Positions 40,312 to 48,722 of a stretch of DNA of 64,000 bases are shown piece by piece. The stretch's first letter is position 1; each line of letters starts with the position of its first letter. The translations under genes and the position numbers were made by a program. A model generated the notes under the pieces. The model made no database searches. It was not told the DNA's origin and saw only the letters and a program-made list of their open reading frames with translations. Source of the DNA: UBA966 sp046350355 (GTDB lineage: Bacteria; Planctomycetota; Phycisphaerae; Phycisphaerales; SM1A02); NCBI GenBank assembly GCA_046350355.1, contig JAXMAN010000003.1:1-64000 (forward strand), written 5' to 3'.

Positions 40312-41334
40312 ATGGGAGAGGCCAGCAACAGCACGATCAGCCTTCCGCAGGCTCCGGTGCCCGAGCGCCGCAACGTCTGCAACTGCTTCCAGATCACCTA
40401 CGAGGCGATGGAGCGGATCCTGCAGCAGACCGACGGCGCGAGCTTCGAGGAGCTGAAGAAGCACTACCAGGTCGGCACGCGGTGCACGAGCTGCGAGTAC
40501 GAGATCAAGGACATGATCCGCGTCTACCGCGAGGAGCGCGCGCGCGGCGTCATCGGCGTCGGCGGGGCGCACATCCCCCTGGGCCGCCGCGTCGGGACCT
40601 GGTTCCGCGACTTCAAGACCTCGATCCGCCACCACATGACGGTGCGCCGCTTCGGGATCTTCGTGATCCGGCAGGGGGGCGTCTCCTCCAGCCTGGTCCT
40701 CTCGAACATCGACTTCCCGGAGGACGCGCGCAACGCCAACGGCGCCTCCGTGCGCTTCAGCGTCATCCTCTTCGACGCGCAGGGGCGCCAGCTCGGCCGC
40801 CGCGACGGACTCGAGCTGCCCGCGGGCCACTCCGGCGAGTGGTCGCTCGAGGAGCTCTTCCCGCAGGTCGCGGGCGACCTCTTCGGGATGGTCTTCATCG
40901 ACTACCGCGTGCTGAAGCAGGTCGGCTCGCTGCGTCCCTACTGCGTGCTCCACTACGCGCACGGCGATCCGCCGCGCCCGGGGCGCTGGCACTACCACGA
41001 CAAGTACTCGGTCACCGACTACAACGGCCACTACCACTGCAACCACCCGCTGCCGGCGGGGCAGGAGTGCTTCCTGGCGCTCTCGAATCCCGTCGACCGG
41101 CCCTACGCCAGCGAGGTGCACCTGCGCCGCGACGACGGCACCGTCGTCACGCGCCGCGTCGAGCTCCCGCCGCTGGGCAGTGCCTGGCTGGACGTGCGCG
41201 CTCTCTTCGGCGTCGCCGGGCCCGTCGCGCAGGGCGATACCAACGCGCTCCTCTGGTTCGAGTCCAACCAGCGCCTCATGGTCTGGTGCTTCTGGCGCAC
41301 CGCCGGCGGCGTCTGGCTCGTGCAGCACCACTGA
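40312..41334 (+). CDS. Bfd-type [2Fe-2S] domain fused to an unknown beta domain
   Basis: The 340-residue protein has an N-terminal domain (about 20-70) with Cys23, Cys25, Cys58 and Cys61. The C-x-C-x32-C-x2-C spacing is exactly that of E. coli bacterioferritin-associated ferredoxin. The flanking sequence FEELKKHYQVGTRCTSC also matches Bfd in style. After a linker, residues about 110-340 look like a beta-sandwich-rich region with many aromatic and His residues (HYHDKYSVTDYNGHYHCN) and no known family. No signal peptide is present. A TATCCT box lies 12 nt upstream. In a polysaccharide locus, an iron-sulfur domain is unexpected. It may sense or move electrons for a sugar-modifying step. No partner oxidoreductase is seen. 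Confidence 0.8.
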   Translation: MGEASNSTISLPQAPVPERRNVCNCFQITYEAMERILQQTDGASFEELKKHYQVGTRCTSCEYEIKDMIRVYREERARGVIGVGGAHIPLGRRVGTWFRDFKTSIRHHMTVRRFGIFVIRQGGVSSSLVLSNIDFPEDARNANGASVRFSVILFDAQGRQLGRRDGLELPAGHSGEWSLEELFPQVAGDLFGMVFIDYRVLKQVGSLRPYCVLHYAHGDPPRPGRWHYHDKYSVTDYNGHYHCNHPLPAGQECFLALSNPVDRPYASEVHLRRDDGTVVTRRVELPPLGSAWLDVRALFGVAGPVAQGDTNALLWFESNQRLMVWCFWRTAGGVWLVQHH

Positions 41335-41362
41335 TTCCGCGGCCGTCCCACGCGATCCACCC

Positions 41363-42181
41363 ATGCTTCCCGCCACCTCGCCACTCCAGAAGATCCAGCT
41401 CGGCGCGCGCAAGGTGCTCACCGCCTTCCGCCCGCCGCCGGAGCTGCCCGGCAAGCTGGAGTGGGCTCCCTCGGCCAACTTCATCGTCCACGACGAGCGC
41501 GTCTCCACCAGCGTGAGCTTCGCGCCCTGCACGACCACGCGCCGTCCCGGCCGCTTCTTCTGGGAGTTCCGCCTCTACGGCCGCAACCCCACCGAGCCGC
41601 TGTGGACCTACCGCTCCGGCCCGATGGACCTGCACGCGCAGGAGACGCTCGAGTCCGCCGAGATCGCGCGCGCCGCGGGGCTCGACCGCCTCTTCCATTA
41701 CTGCGAGGTGATGGCCTATAGCCCCGACGTCGACCCCGTCGGCGTGAGCAGCGTGCTCGTGAGCTACCACCACTTCCGCTCCACCGACGGCAGCTTCGAC
41801 GCGCACCTTCCCGCGGCGTACATCTGGGGCGCGGCGCGCTTCACGCGCACCGAGAAGTTCCACTACGAGAACTTCCCCGGCGTGCGCAGCGACGCGGACT
41901 CGCGCCTGACGGTGATCACGCTGAATCCCTTCGTGCGCCCGATGAAGTACTGGATCGAGCTCGTCGACGCGCAGGGGACGCGCCACGAGGAGGGTCCCTT
42001 CCGCATCGCAGGCAAGGGCGTGAGCCGCTGGGAGGGGGACAAGGTCCCCGCCACGCTGCGCAATCCGCTGGGCCTGGTCGTGCGCAGCGAGAGCAAGGCG
42101 GCCTCCTTCGTCGGCGCGGTGGACGTCCCCACCGGCCGCATGACCGACCTCGAGCACATGCACCCGTTCTTCTCGCGGTGA
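41363..42181 (+). CDS. Protein of unknown function in polysaccharide locus
   Basis: The 272-residue protein is predicted mostly beta with several conserved-looking aromatic and His residues (LFHYCEVMAYSPD, SYHHFRSTDGSFDAHL, FHYENFPGV). I recognise no family. Its general pattern resembles the beta part of the Bfd-domain protein just upstream, so the two may share a fold or substrate, but the similarity is too weak to call. No signal peptide or membrane segment. The next gene starts within its stop codon (GTGA), so it belongs to the same operon. Confidence 0.75.
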   Translation: MLPATSPLQKIQLGARKVLTAFRPPPELPGKLEWAPSANFIVHDERVSTSVSFAPCTTTRRPGRFFWEFRLYGRNPTEPLWTYRSGPMDLHAQETLESAEIARAAGLDRLFHYCEVMAYSPDVDPVGVSSVLVSYHHFRSTDGSFDAHLPAAYIWGAARFTRTEKFHYENFPGVRSDADSRLTVITLNPFVRPMKYWIELVDAQGTRHEEGPFRIAGKGVSRWEGDKVPATLRNPLGLVVRSESKAASFVGAVDVPTGRMTDLEHMHPFFSR

Positions 42182-43296
42182 GCGCGTCCACGATGCACGC
42201 GACGCCCCGCGAGACCGCCGCCGACCAACCGCTGCTGCGCGCCGCGCGCTACACGAGCCAGGAGTGCGCCCCCGCCGTCGCCACGGGCGAGCGCGGCCGC
42301 GACGCGATCGCCCGCGTGCGCGCGATGCTCGCCGACGGCACCTACGCGCTCGAGCGCGTCCCGTGCCCCTGCGGCGGCGCGCAGGACCGCTGCGTCGCCA
42401 CCGTCGACCGCTACGCGATCCCGCACCGCACCGTCCTCTGCGAGCGCTGCGGCCTGCTGCGCACCGACCCGCGCATGGACGCGCGCGCGACCGCGCACTT
42501 CTACGCCAACCACTACCGCGCCATCTACGAGCGTCCCGACCACGACCCCGAGCGCTACTTCGCGCAGCAGCTCCTGCGCGGCCAGGCGCGCGCGCGCTTC
42601 GTGCTGCACGACGTCGCCGCGCCGCGCTCCGGCGGGCGCGCCGCCGAGATCGGCTGCGGCGCCGGCTGGAACCTCATGCCCTACCGCGAGCGTGGCTGGG
42701 AGTGCACCGGGTGGGACGTCGACGACGCCTACCTCGCGCTGGGCGAGCGCCACGGTCTGCGCATGCGCCGCGGCCTGCTCGAGGACGCCTGCGCGGCGGG
42801 GGAGCGCCACCACCTGGTGATCCTCTCGCACGTCGTCGAGCACCTGCTCGATCCGGTCGCGGACCTGCGCGCGCTGCGCGGCATGCTGCTGCCCGGCGGC
42901 GCGCTCTACGTGGAGGTGCCCTCGCTCTTCGCGGCCGCGGACCTCGCGCGCTACTTCCAGAACGCGCACACCTGGAACTTCGTGCCGCAGACGCTCGAGC
43001 GCACCATGCGCGCCGCGGGCTACCGCCGCGTCTGGATGAACGGGATGATCGAGTCGCTCTGGCGTCCGGTGGGCGACGCCGCGGACGCGGACGCGGCGCC
43101 CGCCGACGCGCGCGCCGCCTTCCCCGCCGACCCCGCGCTCGTCCGCGCCACCGAGCGCTTCCTCCGCGCCCGCGAGCGCTCCGGCGCGCTCGCCGCGCGC
43201 ACGACCGCGCTGCGCCAGCGCGCCTGGCGCCTGCGCGACCGCCTGCGCCGCGGCGCGCGCCTGGACCTCACGGAGCCGCCGCGCGATGCCCGTTGA
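42178..43296 (+). CDS. SAM methyltransferase with zinc ribbon
   Basis: The 372-residue protein has an N-terminal Cys4 ribbon (CPCGG... CERCG, about 63-100). It is followed by a class I methyltransferase with AEIGCGAGWNLMPY as the SAM motif. HLVILSHVVEHLLDPVADL gives the Methyltransf_23 signature. The C-terminus is an Arg-rich helical tail. The GTG start overlaps the preceding stop. It probably methylates a sugar of the surface glycan. It shares the ribbon-plus-methyltransferase design with the gene at 45115-45993. Confidence 0.88.
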   Translation: MSASTMHATPRETAADQPLLRAARYTSQECAPAVATGERGRDAIARVRAMLADGTYALERVPCPCGGAQDRCVATVDRYAIPHRTVLCERCGLLRTDPRMDARATAHFYANHYRAIYERPDHDPERYFAQQLLRGQARARFVLHDVAAPRSGGRAAEIGCGAGWNLMPYRERGWECTGWDVDDAYLALGERHGLRMRRGLLEDACAAGERHHLVILSHVVEHLLDPVADLRALRGMLLPGGALYVEVPSLFAAADLARYFQNAHTWNFVPQTLERTMRAAGYRRVWMNGMIESLWRPVGDAADADAAPADARAAFPADPALVRATERFLRARERSGALAARTTALRQRAWRLRDRLRRGARLDLTEPPRDAR

Positions 43297-44566
43297 GACC
43301 GCGCGCAAGGTCGCCCGCAGCGCGCGCTCGCCGCGCGCCGTCTACGCCGCGTCGATGCTGGGCGCGCAGGGGCTCAACGGCGTCGCCGCCTTCCTGATCT
43401 TCCGCTGGGTCGAGCCGCTGGCGATGGGCTTCTGGAGCAGCGCGCAGCTCCTGCAGCTCCCCCTCGACGCGCTCAAGATGGGCGTCCTCAGCGGGCTCAG
43501 CCGCGAGTACCCGTACCTCGTCGGCCGCGGCGAGCAGGAGCGCGCGCAGCAGGTGGTGGAGACGGGACTCGCGCACTCGCTGGCGATGTCGCTCGTGGGC
43601 CTCGTGATCGGCGCGGCCGCGGTGCTGCTGCTGGGGCGCGCGCAGCCGATGCTCGGCTGGGCGCTCGCCGCGACGGCGCTCGCGTGGGCCTTCGTCTACT
43701 TCGCGCAGTTCGTGCGCTGCACCTTTCGCACCTCGAGCGCCTTCGTGCGCCTGGGCGCGATCGAGCTGGGGCTCGCGGTGGGCGGCGTCGCCGCGCTCGC
43801 GCTCGTCTGGGCGTGGGGCTTCGACGGCCTGCTCGCGCGCGCGGTGCTGCTGGGCGCGGGCGCGGCGCTCGTCTTCCTCCTGCTGCGCCCGGTGCGGGCG
43901 CGGCCGCGCTTCCACCGCTGGGCCTTCGCGGAGATGTTCCGCTTCGGGCGCCACACCTACGTGACGGGCTACCTGCTGCTGGTGGGCCAGCAGGCCGAGC
44001 GCGCGCTGCTGCTGACCTGCGACGACGGCACGCGCCTGCTGGGCGTCTACGCGCCGGTGCTCGCCTGCGTCTCGGTGCTGCAGGTGATCCCGGGCGCGAT
44101 CCACGGCTCCAGCTATCCCGCCTTCGTCGAGGCCTACGGCCGCGACCACGACCTGCCGAAGCTGCGCCGCCACCTGCTGCGCCAGATGCGCCACACCGCG
44201 GTGATCATGGTCGGCGTCTCCGCCGCGGCGGCCGCGGGCATCGGGCTGCTCGTGCACTTCGCGCTCCCCAAGTACGAGGAGGCGCTCGTGCCGGCGCTGA
44301 TCGCCAGCGCCGCGGGCCCCTTCTACGCCGCGCGCATGCTCGCCACCTACTGGTCCGCGCTCAAGCGCTGGCCCGAGTACTACCTCTACACCGCGCTGCA
44401 GGCGGGGCTGCCCTTCGTCTTCATCGGACTGCTGCTGTCCTGGCTGCCGCCGCTGCAGGCCGCGGCCATCGGGTACGTCGCGGCGGTCGCGGTATCGTCC
44501 TGCGCGATGGTCCTGCTGGTGCTGCGCCACGGCGCGCGGCAGCCCGCCGCGCCGAGCACTCCATGA
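43286..44566 (+). CDS. Polysaccharide flippase (Wzx-like, MOP superfamily)
   Basis: The 426-residue membrane protein has about twelve helices with the layout of MATE/MOP-type flippases: the N-terminal MLGAQGLNGVAAFLIFRWV, the centre with RFGRHTYVTGYLLLVGQQAERALL, and a second bundle ending in AVAVSSCAMVLLVL. It should flip lipid-linked repeats across the inner membrane. It overlaps the methyltransferase gene by 11 bp and the next acyltransferase by 4 nt (ATGA), a tight operon. Family placement rests on topology and position. Confidence 0.85.
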   Translation: MPVETARKVARSARSPRAVYAASMLGAQGLNGVAAFLIFRWVEPLAMGFWSSAQLLQLPLDALKMGVLSGLSREYPYLVGRGEQERAQQVVETGLAHSLAMSLVGLVIGAAAVLLLGRAQPMLGWALAATALAWAFVYFAQFVRCTFRTSSAFVRLGAIELGLAVGGVAALALVWAWGFDGLLARAVLLGAGAALVFLLLRPVRARPRFHRWAFAEMFRFGRHTYVTGYLLLVGQQAERALLLTCDDGTRLLGVYAPVLACVSVLQVIPGAIHGSSYPAFVEAYGRDHDLPKLRRHLLRQMRHTAVIMVGVSAAAAAGIGLLVHFALPKYEEALVPALIASAAGPFYAARMLATYWSALKRWPEYYLYTALQAGLPFVFIGLLLSWLPPLQAAAIGYVAAVAVSSCAMVLLVLRHGARQPAAPSTP

Positions 44567-45129
44567 AGCGACTGGTCCAGAAGCTCCAGCGCCACGCGCG
44601 CCCACTCTGGCTGCTCAAGCGGGCGTGGCTGCGCCTCTGCGGCGTGGAGATCGGCCGCGGCGCGCGCATCGCCCCCGGCGCGCAGGTGAAGCGGCAGGGC
44701 GGCCGCATCGTCATCGGCCCCGACTGCACCATCCACGACGGCGCGCGCCTGCTGGCCGCTGGCGGATCGATCGTGCTCGGACGCAACTGCTCGGTGAATC
44801 CCGGCTGCATCCTCTACGGCCACGGCGGGCTGACCGTCGGCGACGACGTCCGCATGGCCGCGTACACCGTCCTGGTCCCCGCGAACCACCGCTTCGACGA
44901 TCCCGCGCGCCCGATCTGCGAGCAGGGGGAGTCGCGCGAGGGGATCCAGGTGGGCAACGACGTCTGGTTCGGCATCGGCGCGGTCGTGCTCGACGGCGTG
45001 CGCGTCGCGGACGGATGCGTCGTCGGCGCGGGCGCGGTCGTCGCGCGCTCCACCGAGCCGATGGGCATCTACGTCGGCAACCCGGCGCGGCGCGTGCGCG
45101 ACCGCGGCGCCGCGTCACAGCGGCGGTAG
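44563..45129 (+). CDS. Hexapeptide-repeat (LbH) O-acetyltransferase
   Basis: The 188-residue protein has hexapeptide turns (IGRGARIAPGAQV, VVGAGAVVARS). PANHRFDDPARPI carries the catalytic-type His of WcaF/LacA-like acetyltransferases. The WFGIGAVVLDGVRVADG stretch is typical of the family. It ends a long plus-strand operon that may start at 33769. The stop is overlapped by the convergent methyltransferase gene by 15 bp. It probably acetylates a polysaccharide sugar. Confidence 0.92.
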   Translation: MKRLVQKLQRHARPLWLLKRAWLRLCGVEIGRGARIAPGAQVKRQGGRIVIGPDCTIHDGARLLAAGGSIVLGRNCSVNPGCILYGHGGLTVGDDVRMAAYTVLVPANHRFDDPARPICEQGESREGIQVGNDVWFGIGAVVLDGVRVADGCVVGAGAVVARSTEPMGIYVGNPARRVRDRGAASQRR

Positions 45130-45993
45130 CGCCGTCGCGACCAGGTACTCGCCCATCCCGACGCTCTCGAGCGCGCCCGCCAGGCTCGTGGTGAGCACCG
45201 GCGGCAGCTCCACCGCGCCCAGCCCCGTCGGGCGCCGGTCGCGCAGCCAGAGCGCGAGGTTCGAGAAGTCGTAGCGCTGCAGCGAGCGCACGCGCACCTC
45301 GCGCAGGCCCGCCGCCTCGAGGCACGCCTGCAGCGCGCCCGGCGTGAAGTACCAGCGGTGCACGCGCCGGTAGAAGAAGCGCGCGAACTCCACGGGAAGC
45401 AGCTTCATCAGGATCTGGTCGAGGTTGGGCGTGCCGATCACGATGCGCCCGTCCGCCGCCGCCAGCAGCGCCATCTCGCGCGCGAAGGCGACCGGGTCGT
45501 CCACGTGCTCGATGACGTCGAAGCTCTGCACGAGCCCCGCCTTCGCGCCCCACTCGCGCGCCGCCTCGCGCGCGCTCGCGTGCACGCGATGCCCCTTGCG
45601 CGCGAGCTCCGCGTGGAAGGCCGCCGTCGGCTCCACCGCCACGGTGGGCGCGCGCGTGAAGCCCGAGAGCAGGTCGAGCAGCCGTCCGCCGCCGCAGCCG
45701 ACGTCCGCGACCACGCGGCCCGCGAGCCCCGCGGTGCCGATCGCCGCCAGCAGCGAGGCCTGCTCCCAGTCGTGGATCTGCGCGAAGGACTCGACGCCCG
45801 CCTCGCCGTCGACGGCGCGGCGGTACTCGTCCTGCGTGTAGTCCAGCGGCGCCAGGTCGAGCCCCGCGATCCCGCAGCGCGCGCATCCCTCCACCGCGTG
45901 CGAGCCCGGCGTGAGCGAGCCCGGCCGCGCCAGGCGGATCGGGCCTTCGTAGCGGCGCTGCGACATCGGGATGCGGCAGGTGGGGCAGTCCAT
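45115..45993 (-). CDS. SAM methyltransferase with N-terminal zinc ribbon
   Basis: The 292-residue protein starts MDCPTCRIPM... CARCGI, a Cys4 ribbon. A Methyltransf_23-type domain follows with VVADVGCGGGRLLDLL (SAM), FDVIEHVDDPV and GTPNLDQILMKLLP. The start has AAGGA 5 nt upstream, a Shine-Dalgarno site as expected inside an operon: it is 45 nt after cysN. It is thus made with FkbM, CysD and CysN. It likely methylates a glycan unit that may also be sulfated. Confidence 0.88.
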   Translation of the reverse strand: MDCPTCRIPMSQRRYEGPIRLARPGSLTPGSHAVEGCARCGIAGLDLAPLDYTQDEYRRAVDGEAGVESFAQIHDWEQASLLAAIGTAGLAGRVVADVGCGGGRLLDLLSGFTRAPTVAVEPTAAFHAELARKGHRVHASAREAAREWGAKAGLVQSFDVIEHVDDPVAFAREMALLAAADGRIVIGTPNLDQILMKLLPVEFARFFYRRVHRWYFTPGALQACLEAAGLREVRVRSLQRYDFSNLALWLRDRRPTGLGAVELPPVLTTSLAGALESVGMGEYLVATALPPL

Positions 45994-46038
45994 GGTCGTC
46001 CTTCCTCGGGCGCGGCGGGGCGCGTCCTCGCGCGCTCC

Positions 46039-47817
46039 TCAGCGCAGCCAGTCGGCGGGAAGCGCGCCCGTGCGCGCGTCGTGCTCGCGCCAGCGCTCCG
46101 CGCCCACCAGCTCCGCGGCGAGCGCGCGCGACTCGGGCTGCGGCGCGACCATCGAGATCACCACGATGAATCCCTGGTCGTTGAGCAGCTTGGCGATCTC
46201 CGCGGCGCGGCGCAGGTTCTCGCTGCGGTCCTCGTCGGCGAAGGAGAGGTCGCGGCTCAGCCCGCGGCGCAGCGCCTGCCCGTCCAGCAGCACGACCGCG
46301 TGCCCCTGGTCGAAGAGGCTGCGCTCCAGCGCGTGCGCCATGCGCGTCTTGCCGCTGCCGGGCGGTCCGTAGAGGAGCAGCGTGCGCGGCTGCTGGCGCC
46401 AGCGCCGCTCGCGCTCCTGCGGCGTCACGCTGCTGGGGCGCTCCTCGGGGCGCTCGAGCGTCTCCAGCGCGCGCGTCTCCCAGTGGGCGCGGCGCGTGCC
46501 CGCCTCGGTGGGCAGGCGCACCATGCCCGCGCCGCTGGTCGCGTTGGTCGCGCGGTCGATGAGCACGAGCGAGCCGGTGCCGCGGCAGTCGCGGTAGCCG
46601 TCGACCACGACGCGCTCCTGCGTCTCCAGCTCCACGCGCGCGATCTCGTTCAGGCGCACGGAGTCCGCGGGCGCCGTCGCCAGGGTGTTCACGTCCACCA
46701 CCCAGCGCACGCGGCGCACCGTGCAGGGAGTGGTGCGCGTGCCGATGCGCACCAGGTACTGCTGCCCGGGCACCAGCGGCGCCTCCTGCATCCAGACCAG
46801 GTCGCACTCCACCTGCGTCGTCACCGTCGGCTCGCGGCCCACCGCGACGATCATGTCGCCGCGGCTGCAGTCGACCTCGTCCTCCAGCGTGAGCACCACG
46901 CTCTGCGGCGCGCCCGCGAAGGGCGCGTCGCCGCCCGCCTCGGCCGGGCGCGCGATGCGGCGCACGCGCGTCTCCTTGCCCGAGGGCAGCACGCGCACGC
47001 GGTCGCCGGGCTTCACGCTGCCGCTGGCGATGCGCCCCGCGAAGCCGCGGAAATCCAGGTCCGGGCGCAGCACGAGCTGCACCGGCAGGCGCAGCGGCGC
47101 GTCGACGCTCGGGCGGTCCACCGGCACGGACTCCAGCAGCTCCAGGATCGGGCTGCCGCTGTACCAGGGCGAGCGCGCGCCGCGCGCGACCACGTTGTCG
47201 CCGTGCAGCGCGCTGATCGGCACCGCCACCGGGTCGGGGATGCCGATCTGCTGGCAGAAGGCGACGAACTCCGCCTCGATGGCGCGGAAGCGCTCCTCGC
47301 TCCAGTCCACCATGTCCATCTTGTTCACCGCGGCGACCACATGCCGGATGCCCAGCAGGCTGGCGATGAAGGCGTGGCGGCGCGTCTGCACGCTCACGCC
47401 CTTGCGCGCGTCGATGAGCGTGATCGCGAGCTGGCAGTGGCTCGCGCCAGTGGCCATGTTGCGCGTGTACTGCTCGTGCCCCGGGCAGTCGGCGATGATG
47501 AAGGTCCGCCGCGCCGTCGCGAAGTAGCGCCAGGCGACATCGATCGTGATGCCCTGCTCGCGCTCGGCCTTCAGCCCGTCCACGGCCAGCGCCAGGTCGA
47601 TCGCGCCCCCGGTCGTCCCATGCACCTTGCTGTCGCGCTCGATCGCGGCGAGGTGGTCCTCGTAGATGCGGCCGGTGTCGTGCAGCAGGCGCCCGATGAG
47701 CGTGCTCTTGCCGTCGTCGACGCTGCCGCAGGTCAGGAAGCGCAGCAGTTCCGTGCGCTCGTAGCGCTGGAGGTAGTCCTCGACGCGCTGGCCCTTCTCG
47801 AGCATCGGCGCGGTCAT
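46039..47817 (-). CDS. cysN: Sulfate adenylyltransferase large subunit, with shortened APS-kinase-like domain
   Basis: CysN is the GTPase subunit that drives APS formation with CysD. The 592-residue protein has the GTP P-loop GSVDDGKS (31-38), DCPGHEQY and NKMDMVDW, then EF-Tu-like beta domains. A C-terminal domain (about 475-592) resembles APS kinase (as in NodQ), with GPPGSGKT (484-491), LLDGQALRRGLSRDL and ENLRRAAEIAKLL. But it stops about 40 residues after that. It lacks the DPKGLY-x-KAR and FTGI motifs of a true kinase, and its loop has PP in place of LS. A complete CysC is encoded separately at 51834-52487. The ATG overlaps the cysD stop by one base. Confidence 0.93.
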   Translation of the reverse strand: MTAPMLEKGQRVEDYLQRYERTELLRFLTCGSVDDGKSTLIGRLLHDTGRIYEDHLAAIERDSKVHGTTGGAIDLALAVDGLKAEREQGITIDVAWRYFATARRTFIIADCPGHEQYTRNMATGASHCQLAITLIDARKGVSVQTRRHAFIASLLGIRHVVAAVNKMDMVDWSEERFRAIEAEFVAFCQQIGIPDPVAVPISALHGDNVVARGARSPWYSGSPILELLESVPVDRPSVDAPLRLPVQLVLRPDLDFRGFAGRIASGSVKPGDRVRVLPSGKETRVRRIARPAEAGGDAPFAGAPQSVVLTLEDEVDCSRGDMIVAVGREPTVTTQVECDLVWMQEAPLVPGQQYLVRIGTRTTPCTVRRVRWVVDVNTLATAPADSVRLNEIARVELETQERVVVDGYRDCRGTGSLVLIDRATNATSGAGMVRLPTEAGTRRAHWETRALETLERPEERPSSVTPQERERRWRQQPRTLLLYGPPGSGKTRMAHALERSLFDQGHAVVLLDGQALRRGLSRDLSFADEDRSENLRRAAEIAKLLNDQGFIVVISMVAPQPESRALAAELVGAERWREHDARTGALPADWLR

Positions 47818-48722
47818 CAGAAGTACCCCTCGCGCTTCTTCTCCTCCATGCTGCCGGACTGGTCGTGGTCGATGAGTCGCCCCTGGCGCTCGCTCGTGCG
47901 CGCCAGCAGCATCTCCTCGATGACCTGCTCGAGCGTCTCCGCGTCGCTCTCGATCGCGCCGCTGAGCGGGTAGCAGCCCAGCGTGCGGAAGCGCACCTTG
48001 CGCATCTGCGGGCGCTCGCCCGGGCGCAGCGGCATGCGGTCGTCGTCGACCATGATCAGCGTTCCGTCGCGCTCCACCACGGGGCGCGGCTTCGCCAGGT
48101 AGAGCGGCACGACCGGCAGCCCGCGCGTCCAGATGTAGAGCCAGATGTCCAGCTCGGTCCAGTTGCTCATCGGGAAGACGCGGATGCTCTCGCCCTGGTG
48201 GACGCGCGTGTTGTAGAGGTCCCAGAGCTCCGGGCGCTGGTTCTTGGGGTCCCAGCGGTGGTTGCGGTCGCGGAAGCTGAAGACGCGCTCCTTCGCGCGG
48301 CTGCGCTCCTCGTCGCGGCGCGCGCCGCCGATGGCCGCGTCGAAGCGCCACTTGTCCAGCGCCTGCCGCAGCGCGACGGTCTTCATCACGTCGGTGTGGA
48401 CCTTGCTTCCGCTGGCGAAGGGATTCACGCCCTGCGCGAGCCCCTCCTGGTTGATGTGCACGCGCAGGTCCAGGCCGTGGCGGCGCGCCGCCTCCTCGCG
48501 GAAGGCGTACATCTCCCTGAACTTCCAGGTGGTGTCGATGTGCAGCACCGGGAAGGGGGGCTTCGCGGGCCAGAAGGCGCGCAGCGTGAGCGCCAGCAGC
48601 ACCGTCGAGTCCTTGCCGATGCTGTACATCATCACCGGACGCTCGAAGCTCGCCGCCGTCTCGCGGATGATCTGGACCGCCTCCGCCTCCAGCTCGTCGA
48701 GATGCGAGAAATCGGTGCTCAT
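47817..48722 (-). CDS. cysD: Sulfate adenylyltransferase small subunit
   Basis: CysD makes adenosine 5'-phosphosulfate from sulfate and ATP with CysN. The 301-residue protein has the PP-loop SIGKDST (34-40), the HIDTTWKFREMY stretch, GGARRDEERSRAKERVFSF and the RPELWDLYN segment expected of the family. It ends at EEKKREGYF. It starts within the stop of the FkbM-like gene (ATGA) and is followed directly by cysN. No cysH or cysI is near, so APS is probably used for PAPS and sulfation. Confidence 0.96.
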   Translation of the reverse strand: MSTDFSHLDELEAEAVQIIRETAASFERPVMMYSIGKDSTVLLALTLRAFWPAKPPFPVLHIDTTWKFREMYAFREEAARRHGLDLRVHINQEGLAQGVNPFASGSKVHTDVMKTVALRQALDKWRFDAAIGGARRDEERSRAKERVFSFRDRNHRWDPKNQRPELWDLYNTRVHQGESIRVFPMSNWTELDIWLYIWTRGLPVVPLYLAKPRPVVERDGTLIMVDDDRMPLRPGERPQMRKVRFRTLGCYPLSGAIESDAETLEQVIEEMLLARTSERQGRLIDHDQSGSMEEKKREGYF

